Assembly: GCA_946807835.1 (NCBI GenBank)
Contig: OX327706.1
Span: 23,487,001 to 23,551,000 of the forward strand
DNA from: Ailanthus altissimus
Lineage: Eukaryota > Streptophyta > Magnoliopsida > Sapindales > Simaroubaceae
DNA: 64,000 nucleotides
Reading direction: 5' to 3'
Both the position numbers and the translations under genes were made by a program. Below, piece after piece: positions 37,540-48,700 of the stretch; positions within the stretch are counted from its first letter, which is position 1, and every line of letters starts with the position of its first letter. The notes under the pieces are model-generated. The model ran no database searches. It was not told the origin of the DNA and saw only the letters and a program-made list of their open reading frames with translations.

Positions 37540-39226
37540 CCTTTTTTACTCTATGCGCAACGAAAAAAATCATAACTCACACCATAAGCAAGAACACATA
37601 AGATTAACACACCAATAAAGATAAAGAAAACAAATCAATCACAAGACACAAGATATACGTGGTTCGGCCCAAAATTGCCTACGTCCACGGAGGATCCATG
37701 ATCCAACTTCTTACTATTGAAATAGATCATTAAGTATCTTCTTACATCAATGGTCTCACAAAACCCCTTAGTATCTCTCATAGAGACCTATAACTATTTA
37801 CCCTTGATCACCATGACTCCCTAAGACCTCTTAGTATCTCCTCATAAGAGATTTTTACAAGAAACACAAGAATAGCCCGAGCATCTAAGTCAAAAGAATC
37901 TATGATGTTCCTCTTTTATTCACTCAAAGAACTTAAAGAAGAAAACACCCCAAAAGGTTACACCCTAGTGCACCACGCACTTAGTGCCTACCTAGCTCCT
38001 CTATTCTCTCTTATGGTTACATCTTGAAATCTTAGATGTTTAATCTAAAATAAAGGTTTACAAATGATTATATAGGGTGTATTTTGTGCCTACTAACCCT
38101 ATTACTTGTTGGAGTAAGAGTCCACTTGTTTTGGAAGTCCAAAACTCGAAATTCTGAACCAAAACGGACATCCTGACTGGTCTGGGCGCCGCGACGCTCA
38201 TCCTTGGGCGCTGCGGCGCTGGCCCTTCTCATGCTCATCACCGCAGCGCTGGTTTTCTATGTTGAGTACCGCGGCGCTGGAAGCTCTCTCGAGATTTTTT
38301 CGTTTCCTTCACGTCTTCAAGTCCCGTTTTACTTCCCCCTTCGTGTCCCACACGTCCTAAACTTCTCCATACGTGTCCCACACGTTCTAGACTTCTTTTG
38401 ACTCTCCACTTTGGTATTCATCTCAATTCTTTTCCAACCAAGATTGTTGGATCACCAATTTTCCAACAAATCCCCTCATTGATTCAAAATCTCTCCTCAT
38501 GAAGCTAATCACCGTCACCCCTCCTTGACCAATGCTCACTAGCATGGTCTATAAGTCAAGTCCCCGACTTAACTAAGGCTCTTGCGACTACGGTCTCCAA
38601 AGATTCCTGAATGCTGATTTCTAGAGTAGTTCAATGTTGTGATCTTCTATGTCATGAAAAAAGTATAACCACATCCCTTAATAGTGAAAGCCCATTCTCG
38701 TCATTGCTACTCTTCTCACACATTCTCTTTCGACCCCTGCCACAAAGTGATATATCAAAAGTTGCTTTATGGTAAGTTTCAAATCAACCCCTATGTTGAT
38801 CTCATTGTAAGTACTTTTCTACAAGCACATAGCCTCCCTCTGTGCTTTATCATTCCCTCGATTCTTTTGCTTTCCCATTTAGTATTCATTCTGTATGCTT
38901 TCCATGAATCTCCCTATTTCGATCTAGCAGTCCCGAGTCCTTTAAGTCTTCATTAGATGAGGAATGAAATCTCATACCTAGTCCCTCCCTTGTATTTTTT
39001 ACTATGTAGTCTCAATCTTATTCTACCAATACCTTATGACTTACCACAAGCCATATTTCTCCAATTGGTAAATAACGATTCTCCATGACTCATATAAAAA
39101 CACTACCTTAGATCCCAAAAATAGTTCGTTCAACAGACACTGATTCCTCCAAAAGCTCTCATGCGATCAAGGTGTTTGCCTAGTCATCCAACAGACTTGC
39201 AAATCCACCCTCCTTCTATCTTTGTC
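37540..39226 (-). mobile_element. Left arm of LTR palindrome: internal 3' part plus LTR, minus orientation
   Basis: Read on the minus strand this is a non-coding internal segment (39226 to 38469), a polypurine tract (ATGAGGGGATT, about 38479-38469) and an LTR that starts TGTTGGAAAATTGG at 38468 and runs to about 37550. The LTR has a TATA-like TATATAATC near 38065, a poly(A) signal AATAAA near 37915 and, at about 37655-37690, the motif ACGTGGTTCGG...CCTACGTCCACGG. A GC-rich stretch with several GGCGCTG-type repeats lies at 38180-38280. It pairs with 39617-41003. Confidence 0.82.
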
Positions 39227-39616
39227 TTCCTCTTAGGACTATCCCTTTGAGTGCCCTAGACACCTTTTAGATCTGCCCATCAATCTTGATTGTTCTTCTT
39301 TTGCCATATTTATTTTGTGTCGAATCTGAATGATTCTTCTAATTAGGACCTAGATGACGTCATCTTCTTGGTAGTCTTCTTTTTTAAGAGTAAGCCTTAC
39401 TCAAAAAATAAAACTCCCCAGTAAAGCCATCATCTTTTCCTCTTTCAGATAATGATCTTCCCTATTGTTCTTCTCTTATATTTGTGAGTGCCCATGGCTG
39501 ACAATCTTTTGCTCTGCAATCTTACACTGCTGCCTATGCTCTGCAATCTAGACTTCAACACATGCTTCTAATATCAGTTTGTAGCTTCAACCTAGCTCTG
39601 ATATTAGTTTGTACTT
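39227..39616. other. Spacer of the LTR palindrome with primer-binding-site-like repeats
   Basis: This 390-bp stretch separates the two arms. Near its right end, on the minus strand, are two ~29-bp units containing AACTAATATCAGAGC and AACTGATATTAGAAGC, which resemble the TGGTATCAGAGC primer-binding site of plant LTR elements. No coding capacity. Confidence 0.55.
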
Positions 39617-41003
39617 CAACCTAGAAGGAGGGTGGATTTGCAAGTCTGTTGGATGACTAGGCAAATACCTTGATCGCATGAGAGCTTTTAGAGGAATCAA
39701 TGTCTGGTGAACGAACTATTTTTGGGATCTAGGATAGTGTTTTCATATGAGTCATGGAGAATCATTATTTACTAATTGGAGTAATATGGGTTATGGTAAG
39801 TCATAGGGGATTGGTAGACTAAGATTGAGACTACACAGTGAAAAAGACAAGAGAGGGACTAGGTATGAGATTTCATTCCTAATCTCATGAAGACCTAGAG
39901 AACTCGGGACTGTTAGATCGAAATAGGGAGATTCATGGAAGGCATACAGAAGGAACACTAAATGGGGAAGCAAAAGGATTGAGGGAGTGATAAAGCACAG
40001 AGGGAGGCTATGTGCTTGTAGAAAAGTGCTTAGAATAGGATCAACATAGGATTTATTTGAAACGGACCATAAAGCAGCTTTTGATATATCACTTTGTGGC
40101 AGGGGTCAAAAGAGAATGTGTGGGAAGAGTAGCAATGGCGAAGAATGAGTTTTAACCATTAAGGGTTATGGTCATAGTGTCTTTGGGACATAGAAGATCA
40201 TAACATTGAAATACTCTAGACATCAGCATTCAAGAATCTTTGGAGACCGTAGTCGCAAAAGCCTTAGTTAAGTCAGGGACTTGACTTATAGACCATGCTA
40301 GTGAGCATTGGTCAATGAGGGGTAACGGTGATTAGCTTCACGGGAAGAGATTTTGAATCAATAAGGGGATTTGTTGGAAAATTGGTGATTCAACAATCAA
40401 AGTGGAGAGTCACAAGAAGTCTAGAACGCTTGGGACACGTATAGAGAAGTCTATGACGTGTGGGAGACGAAGGGGGAAGTAAAACGAGACTTGAAAACGC
40501 AAAGGAAACAAAGAAATCGTGGGGAGCTGCCAACGCCACGGCGCCCAGGGCTGAGCGCTGCGACGATGGGCGAGAGAAGGGCCAGCGTTGCAGCGCTCAG
40601 GGACGAGCGCCGCAGCGTCCAGACGGGTCAGGATGTTCGTTTGGTTTGAGATTTAGAGTTTTGGGAAGTTTTGGACATCCAAAACAAGTGGACTTTTACT
40701 CTGATAAGGAATAGGGTTTGTAGGCACGAAATATATCATATATAAACACTTGTTTAAGATTAAGCATCTAAGATTTCAAGATGTAACCATAAGAGAGAAT
40801 AGAAAAGCTAGGTATGCACTAAGTGCATGGTGCATCAGGGTGTAACGTTTGGTGGTATTTTTTTTTTAGGTTCTTTGAGTGAATAAAAGAGAAACACCAT
40901 AAATTCTGTTGGCTTAGATGCTCGGGTTATTCTTGTGTTCCTTATAAAAATTTCTTATAGTGTGAGTTATGATTTTCCGTTGCGCATAGAACAAAAGGAG
41001 GTG
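39617..41003 (+). mobile_element. Right arm of LTR palindrome: internal 3' part plus LTR, plus orientation
   Basis: This is the inverted copy of the left arm. Internal sequence runs to a polypurine tract ATAAGGGGATT (40361-40371), then an LTR from TGTTGGAAAATTGG at 40372 to about 40990. TATATAAAC is at 40739-40747 and AATAAA at 40882-40887. The GC-rich GGCGC-repeat stretch is at about 40530-40625. Compared with the left arm it lacks 260 bp. That deletion removes the CCTACGTCCACGG motif and has ATAAG at both ends of the missing piece in the left arm. Confidence 0.82.
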
Positions 41004-42186
41004 TTAAAGTTTTGACTTAATTAATGTCATAAGTGTGTTAAATTAATGTGTATGACTTGATATCTGCAACATTAACATATCTAAGAATGAGTAGCTCCTG
41101 TTAAGTAAAATTTGCTTGGTAAGCAGTGATTGTTGTCCTGCAGTGAATGGCAACGGCAACAAAGTCCTAGAGTTTGCAAAAAGAAGGTATGGACGACAGA
41201 GATGACGAAGACTTGGCGGCGGCTAATAGAGGCGCGATCAAGCTGGTGAGACCAAGACAAAAGTCAACGAACGTTCAACGAAAACTGATCGATCTTGACA
41301 AGGATCGGCGACTTTACTAAATACTAACACATGCCAGAACTCCTCTGTGGAAAAACCAAATACCAAAACATAAATAAAAACATTGAAAAAAACAAAATAA
41401 CAAAAAAACAAAATAAACATGAAAAGAGTGGAGATCCGTGAAATAGGTAAGTGCGTCCTCCGAAAATGGAGGATAGAAATCTCCTCTTCGGTGGGGATGG
41501 GAAAGTATTGGCGGCGGCGACAGCTAGGATTTGTGTTTTTTTGAGTGGGAAGAGTTTTAATGATGACTTTTGTTTGCATTCTTTAAGACAGCACGAATCT
41601 TGAAAAGTTACATATTGAGTAAATAGTAATGGTACGTTTCTCTTATAAGGCACCGGCTATGCCTATAGTGTATATATACTTGTCGACCCAACTCTTTTCA
41701 TGGTGCAAATTTGGTGTATCTTGATCAAACATCCCTTTTATGTTTTATGTTGTCACTTACGCAAACAAATCCATTTCTCAATGAAATGGCCTGTCACCGT
41801 ATCAAAGCAATCTCTAAACAATACTAGAATTCTGAAAACTTACTTGAATTTATAGGAAAGGTATCATTTCACGTTGCTTATGCATCAATCCACCAAATTA
41901 GTGCATTTTGTTAGTCTTTATTCTTTAATCCACTCTAATAAATTTATTTTTCTCTCATTCCAGAATCGTTTTTTTTTAAAACTCAAAAACCTATAATGTT
42001 ATTTTTAAAATAAAAAAAACTATAAAAATAAATTAAACACATGTTACATATGGATATATACATATACGTCAAATTCAAGCGAACCTCCTTTCTTCCCAAA
42101 TTTATTTTTCTGATCAGCGTCATTGATTCGATTCCATATATCATCACCACCGGCACATGGTAGTTGTAAAACACGCCCAAAACTTA
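41004..42186. other. Intergenic region upstream of the ELO-like gene
   Basis: A less AT-rich part (about 41140-41570) has GGCGGCGGC-type runs and overlapping minus-strand frames that I do not recognise; it may be more repeat debris. The rest is AT-rich promoter-side DNA. Confidence 0.4.
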
Positions 42187-42216
42187 CACGTGCGACCAAT
42201 GACATAACACCACGTG
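42187..42216. promoter_or_regulatory. Paired G-boxes with CCAAT between them
   Basis: CACGTG occurs at 42187-42192 and again at 42211-42216, with CCAAT at 42196-42200. The pair lies about 220-250 bp upstream of the ELO-like start codon. G-box pairs bind bZIP and bHLH factors and often serve as abscisic-acid elements. A GATATATG near 42308 is the best TATA candidate. Confidence 0.5.
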
Positions 42217-42433
42217 TGAGTAGATTTGAATTTTCCAACTCTTCATGCCAACCAGTCGTTCACGTCCCCCTTTTTTAATCCCCTAAAATCTCCCACTCCC
42301 CGAGATATGATATATGTACGAGACTCCCTTTGAAACTTGACTTTGTATCAAAATTACCAAAACCTCCTGCATGATCCCGAGTTAACAACACAACAAAAAA
42401 CCTCCGCCGTCCGATCGTCATCTCCCGTCAACG

Positions 42434-43345
42434 ATGATGATCGCCGCCACCATCGCCAAGACCTTCACATACTACCTCTCCGAACACCCATCCATCATCA
42501 ACTTCCGGTGGAGCCACACCCAATCATGGGGCTCCACGTGGTCCTTCCTCTTCTCCTCTATAACTCTTTACCTCGCCCTATCTCTCTTCCTCCACCTCCT
42601 CTTGTCCCTCCTCCTCCGCCGTAACCACTCCGTCTCCCTCGGCCCCATCCCCGCCATCCACAGCCTCTCCATGTCCTTCATCTCCGCCACCATTTTCGCC
42701 GGCATCCTCCTCTCCGCCGCCTCAGAAATCCGAGAGACCCGGTGGTTCTTCCGCCGCACCAGAACGACACCGTTTCAGTGGCTCCTCTGCTTCCCTCTCG
42801 GTACGCGCCCTTCGGGTCGCGTCTTCTTCTGGTCGTACATCTTCTACCTCTCGCGCTTCATCCACATGCTACGTACTTTCTTCACAATCCTGCGACGTCG
42901 TAAAATCGTCTTCTATCAACTGTTCTACAATTCCATCTTAACGTTCATGTCGTTTCTGTGGCTGGAGTTTTCGCAGTCGTTTCAGGTCCTGGCGATACTA
43001 TTCACGACGCTGGTTTCTTCCGTGGTTTACGGATATAGGTTTTGGACGGGAATAGGGTTACCGAGCGCGTGTTTTCCACTCGTCGTGAACTGTCAAATGG
43101 TGTTGTTGGGGTGTAACTTAGTGTGTCACGTGGGTGTGCTTATGATTCATCTTATGAAGAAAGGTGGGTGTAATGGGATCGGTGCCTGGATTTTTAATTC
43201 GGTGTTGAACGGTGCCATCTCGTTGCTGTTTTTGAAGTTTTATGTGAAGATGCTCTTGGAGAATAGAAAAAATAATAATGGATTCTGTTCCTGTTCGAGC
43301 AAAGGGAAAATTAAGGACGTGCAACAAGAAAGAAAGGAGCTTTGA
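42434..43345 (+). CDS. ELO-family (GNS1/SUR4) membrane protein, HOS3-like, catalytic motifs degenerate
   Basis: A 303-residue intronless multi-spanning protein of the fatty-acid elongase (ELO) fold. Hydrophobic segments lie at about 37-60, 77-95, 115-140, 168-200 and 213-240, with another near 253-272. The segments SWGSTWSFLF and FPLGTRPSGRVFFWSY fit plant ELO-like proteins such as HOS3 (At4g36830). The active-site signatures are not canonical. The K-x-x-E-x-x-D region reads S-R-F-I-H-M-L-R (140-147). The H-x-x-H-H box reads Q-L-F-Y-N (162-166). The H-x-x-M-Y-x-Y-Y box reads S-S-V-V-Y-G-Y-R-F. In T-x-x-Q-x-x-Q only the first Gln (Q221) remains. A classical ELO condensation reaction is therefore doubtful. 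The start is the first of two adjacent Met codons. It probably sits in the ER membrane. Confidence 0.9.
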   Translation: MMIAATIAKTFTYYLSEHPSIINFRWSHTQSWGSTWSFLFSSITLYLALSLFLHLLLSLLLRRNHSVSLGPIPAIHSLSMSFISATIFAGILLSAASEIRETRWFFRRTRTTPFQWLLCFPLGTRPSGRVFFWSYIFYLSRFIHMLRTFFTILRRRKIVFYQLFYNSILTFMSFLWLEFSQSFQVLAILFTTLVSSVVYGYRFWTGIGLPSACFPLVVNCQMVLLGCNLVCHVGVLMIHLMKKGGCNGIGAWIFNSVLNGAISLLFLKFYVKMLLENRKNNNGFCSCSSKGKIKDVQQERKEL

Positions 43346-43942
43346 TGTGATATTCTGATGAATTTGAATTTAATTCCCAGTCTCAGTCTCAGCACAGCTA
43401 TTGGGAAAATTCCCTTTTCTTCCGGGGTTAAAATGGGTAAATATTAACATATAAATGGTTTAAGGACTGTGTACGTATAGCATAATTTAAGGTTAATTTT
43501 GCCTCGCTTCTTTTTTGGAAGAGTAATCTGCTTTCCTTAATTAGTGAATATGTCATCTTACAGGTAACCATTAGACTATTTAAGGAATGATTGCAGTTCT
43601 TAATGGAGTTTTTAATTTTGTCGGTCCATGATAAAAATCAATATTCCTATGAAAATTTGCAATTGCTATTATTTCTGTTACTTTCAGAAATTTGTTGGTA
43701 TTTGTCGATGAGGTTTTGCGGACTGTCTCAGACTCCTCGCAATTTAACCAAGTTTGCAGAATGATCACTCTGATAAAATAATTACCCTGTCCTAACGAAA
43801 AGCCACATCCCTGAATGAATTTTTGGCAACCAAGGAATATAGTAGTACTTAACTCGATCAACTTACTGTAGACAAACTGACCCAAGGGACAAAGCTTGGG
43901 CAAAACTTTTTCAAAAACAAAAAGTAAATTGCAGATTACAAT
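43346..43942. other. ELO-like 3' flank
   Basis: Contains the 3' UTR of the ELO-like gene and ends at the target duplication of the downstream MITE. A minus-strand 107-codon frame here (43580-43903) has no recognisable domain. Confidence 0.45.
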
Positions 43943-45749
43943 GGGGTATTAACACTTTTACCCCCTGAAGTTTGCACAAATAATATTGTTATGGTGGCTA
44001 TTAAATTAATTATGTTATACTCCTTCTATCTAATCTCAGTTATCTTTTTCGTTTACACTTTTATTATTTTTTCCTTTAATTTGAATTGTCTTATTTTTTT
44101 AATTATTTTGTTTTATTTTTATTTTTTTCCTTTTGTTTTCTTTTTGTTTTCTTTATGCATTACAAATAAATAATTATTTTTTTATTAAATAAATTATTAT
44201 TAATTATTATAATAAAATATTATTAAATAATAAAAAATAATTTGTATTTATTTAATGATTAAGTAAATAAATAAAACTTATTTTTATTTATAAATCTAAT
44301 TAATTATTAATAATAAAATAAATATAAATATTTCGTATGGGGTGTGTTGTGCGCTCGACCTATATATGGGCGTGCATGTGCGGCTGCATAGCATGCAACG
44401 TATGCACGTCTCGTGTGTTACATGTTATTGAGCGTATCTCTTGCACATTGCAATAAATTAATACTATAATTTGATTTAATAAAATAAATAATACAATATA
44501 CTTTGCAACTACTCGAATTACGGCCCCAAATATATATAAACTTAAGTATTCTATTTTAGTATGTTAATTTTTTTAACTTAAACATTCAATAAAATCGTCA
44601 AATATTTGTATTTGTCTAAAATATATCTACTAAAATTGTACACCTGAACTTAATTTTTTATTACACGTTCTAAAATTTTTAATTAAATATCTAATATTTA
44701 TTTTTATTCTTTATACTAATTTATGTGTTAGTTTTAATTTTTAAGAAACTCAAAAACTTAGAATGGAACTTGAAAAAATACAATTATAAAAAAATTAATG
44801 GATTATATAAATATAATACCACATTGTATCATTTCCTTATTTCGTATCTTGGAAATTACATTTATTCTTATGTTACAAACCTAATTCAAATTTGGTTTGA
44901 AGGGAATGATTGTTCAACTAAAACTATTTAGTTCAATTAACAAATAACAAGAATGTGATTATGATCACAAGAAAAACTCAAATATTAATTTATTGTAATT
45001 TTTATAGTTTATTATAAAAATATTAATTATAATACAAAATATTAATTAATTTATAATATTAATAATTATGAAATAACTATAATGATATTTCTCTTAATTA
45101 TTTTCTTATTTTATTATAATAATAATTTGAAACAAACTATAAGGATATTCTGTTGTTATTTCTTATTATCAAATGTTAACTAATTTGAGTCTCTTATTTC
45201 TTTATAGTATATAGTTCATTATAATGAAAATATTAATTATAATACAAAATATTAATTGATTTGTAATATTAATATTAAATATTAATAATTATGAAATAAC
45301 TATAATGATATTTCTCTTAATTATTTTCTTATAATAATAATTTGAAATAAACTATAAGGATATTCTGTTGTTATTTCTTATTATCAAATGTTAACTAATT
45401 TGAGTCTCTTATTTCTTTATAGTATATAGTTCATTATAATAGTTATGTAATAATATTTTATTATAATAATTAAAATTTTTATTTATTTGATTATTATTTA
45501 TTTAATAATTAAAAAATTATTTATTTATTTGTAATACAAAAAAATAAAAGAAAAGAAAGGAAAAAATAAAAATAAAAGAATTAAAAAAGAAGACAATTCG
45601 AATTAAAAAGAAAAAATAATAACAGTGCAGACGAAAAAGATAGCTAAAGTTAAATAGAGGGAGTATAGTGTAATTAATTTAATAACTTCCATAACAGTGT
45701 TATTTGTGCAAACCTTAGGGGTTGACAGTGTTAATTCCCCGATTACAAT
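43934..45749. mobile_element. Mutator-type MITE, 1798 bp, with exact 9-bp target duplication
   Basis: GATTACAAT occurs exactly at 43934-43942 and 45741-45749. Between them is an element from 43943 to 45740 with inverted ends (GGGGTATTAACACT on the left, GGGGAATTAACACT in the reverse complement of the right). The arms stay similar for about 300 bp, through GTTTGCACAAATAA and TATCTTTTTCGT. A 9-bp duplication and GGG-start long TIRs are typical of Mutator-like elements. There is no transposase frame, so it is non-autonomous. Confidence 0.93.
45004..45440. repeat. Two ~210-bp tandem units inside the MITE
   Basis: The motif ATAGTT-ATTATAA begins at 45004, 45211 and 45426, bounding a 207-bp and a 215-bp unit that share long blocks such as CTATAAGGATATTCTGTTG. 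The second unit shows small indels relative to the first. Confidence 0.88.
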
Positions 45750-48700
45750 GAGAACTGACAGTGTCAGAATGGTATTAACACACTAGCTCTATTTGCCAGT
45801 TGCCAGTGGCCACACCCAGATTCATAGTCCTAAAATAGGAAAGACTCCGTTTTGCACTTTTATTCCGCGCAGCAATTCAACGAAGGGCGAGTGCTGAATT
45901 TGAACAATTCAATGAATACTCAATACCACTTCTCAGCACACAAGAACGAGAAGGAAGAGACAAGTTAAAAAATTATTATAATAACACTAATAGTAGTCAT
46001 TGGAACTAATGGTATAAGTATTCCACGGAAAACAAGTTGAAGTGGGAGTCAGGATCATGAATCATGTTTCTAAAGAATTTGGCACCAAAATGCTCCAACA
46101 GACAACAGCCTCAGCTTAACTATTCACTAGGGGGTTTTCCCAAGTCTCGTCAGATTTTCATGCTTTATCGACTTGTCCTTTTTCGCTATTTTTAAAAGGG
46201 TCCCAGTTGTGCTGGGTATTGGAATAGTGTCTTTTGATTCAATTATTTAACCTTTTGGTAAAACCGGCTGCATTCATTGACCGGCCTGCTTGACAATCAT
46301 TGTATCACTGGGATTTCGGCAAATGCAGAAGGAGGGTGACAATTTAAGTTGACAGGGAAAAATGAAAAAGAAAACAAGTACGGAAAAAAGTTGTAATAAG
46401 GTGGTGCTGGAATTTTCTACAAACAAGAAAAAAATGGTGGGGTTTGGGTGGTGAAAATATTCAACCAAAATAAAACATATTAGGCCAAAACCATGGCTGG
46501 GCTTGACAAAACCATATTTGGGTCAATGTTATAAGTTTTAAGTCCAAAAACAACCGTCAGTGTACGTCGGTCTGACTTCATTTGAGAACAGTTCTGCTTC
46601 TGCAAACAAAAGAATTCCAGTGGAGCTGTTGGCTTGGCACCCCGCTAAATACGACCTAAGACGCTCCAATAGTATTTACAGTTTCAATCTCATTTTAAAT
46701 TACTATACGACAAAAAAAAAATCTAATTAAATTTATATGTACATACTACGCATATAAATTATTTATACAAATTTATCCATACAAAATGAATGAGTGAGAA
46801 ATAATATTAGGATTATATCTTTTATTATCATTTATTACATTGACTTGGTTTATTTACACGAATGAGTTTGTATCATAATTTTTATGGGTAGTATTGCTAT
46901 TTCTTTTATTAAGGATTAGTAATTATACATTAATTATTTATTCTTAACAATTATCAATACCTACTTATCATAAATGTTTTGTTTTCTGTTCGAAACCCTA
47001 AATTGAATATATTCATTCATTCTTTTTTCATAAGAAAAAATATAACAAGTTTAACTTGATGGAGAAATTAACCAATAAGAAAGAGTGAATTGTTCATGAA
47101 GAAGCAAATTCTTAACAATATATTAAGATTTCATTAATCATGAAGGAGTAAAGCTAACATGTATGTCGCTGTGGATTTTGAACAACAAAACGAAAAAGAG
47201 AAAGGAAAAGAAAATATAAAACATACTTGGGGTTTAATTCAAGGTTACTTTTGTCATCAAGAGGTGAGTTTATTCAACTTTTTTACTTAATTAGATGAGA
47301 TTAAAAAGAAAAAAGAAAGTGTTTTAAGAGATATTTGGAGAGTGCTAATAATAGGGCCACTCAAAGAATTGTCTTCGTCTCTACAAGAACATAAATGGCT
47401 TTCGCAAAGTTTTTATGAGCCCATATGTTCGTTGATTACACTGCCGAATCGTTCCTTATTTTTGGGTATTGGACGAAATTATCATTTGTGAGTAGGGATT
47501 GGTACAGTAAGAAAAATATTTTCCGCAGGGAAAAATTAAACAAAACAAAAAATCCTAAGGCCCTGTGGCTGTGCCCCTATCTGTTTTAAGTCATGTTATT
47601 TGCATAACAACAGATTACATTGGACTGGGAAGCTTGTGCGTTAACTGTTATTTTTTTTTTTAATAAAAAAATACTTTAAATATAAAATCATATTAATATA
47701 AAGTCGAATAAGACTAAGAAAAATGCTTTTTGATTACATAAATGTGTTGGGAATAGTTTCTAATGAATACGAAATAGTCAATAAATTGGTCACATTCATG
47801 TAACTTTAACATAAAAGGATGGCTCTTGGAAACTAAACCCAAACATGGGTAGTGGATGGATAAAGATGGGAGTCAGGTTTAAGGGGCCAAGGAGGAGGAG
47901 TTGGGACCAATTAAAATAAAGTTTTAAGTTGGTCAAAAATCACTAGAAGATTCGCATTATAAATCGGTGGGTAGCAGTAGCCTTTGTCGTTAGCTTCCAA
48001 ATACGAGTGAAAATACTGGAGAACTGGTGCTTTTAGATTTAAAAAACTATGGTGATATCAGATAAAATATCAAACAAGTACCAACGCAATTGCCTGCCAT
48101 AAAGGCACAGGCACAGGCACATACACCAAGCACAAGTCGAGGAGAAAGAGAAAGACAAACTGAGTGGCACCTTCAGCTTCGCTGATGTTTCTTTACAATT
48201 ATTTCATACCAAGGAAGCACCCAAAGAAGACCGTAAATTGCACAGTGAAATTGTGGACATTCAGTTCAAACCCAGAGACAAATTTAACAAAACTGGGCCA
48301 GGCCAGGCCCAGAATTATAACCTTCCCCAGTTACAAACATTTCCTAGCTTACGCATTGTAGAATGACATGAACCTGCTGCGTACGTGCATGGATCTGCCT
48401 AAATCCTCAATCCTCATCCTAAATTGAAATTGTATTCACAGTTCCAACTTCTTTCACAACCACCAAAATTGAATTGAATTTATCATATGATAGCAGCCCA
48501 CATGTGCATGTTGCCTAAGCAAAGACCGACTTACAAGTAAAAGTTACTGCATATATATACTAATACAAGCATTCTTGCAACTTGGAAGATATTATTTACT
48601 GGTTGCTATTTCCAATATCAATTATGTAAAATGGGATTTAGGTGGCAGTGTTCGTGCGAATACCTATGCTATTTTAAATTGAATGTTGGGTACAGCTAAC

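Noticed and set aside
42337..42624. 95-codon plus-strand frame at the start of the ELO-like gene
   Set aside because: Pro/His-rich read of the GC-rich ELO start in another frame, without any domain.
48103..48365. Plus-strand open frame SGTFSFADVSLQ... as a small gene
   Set aside because: No ATG, no recognised homologue and no splice or promoter support.
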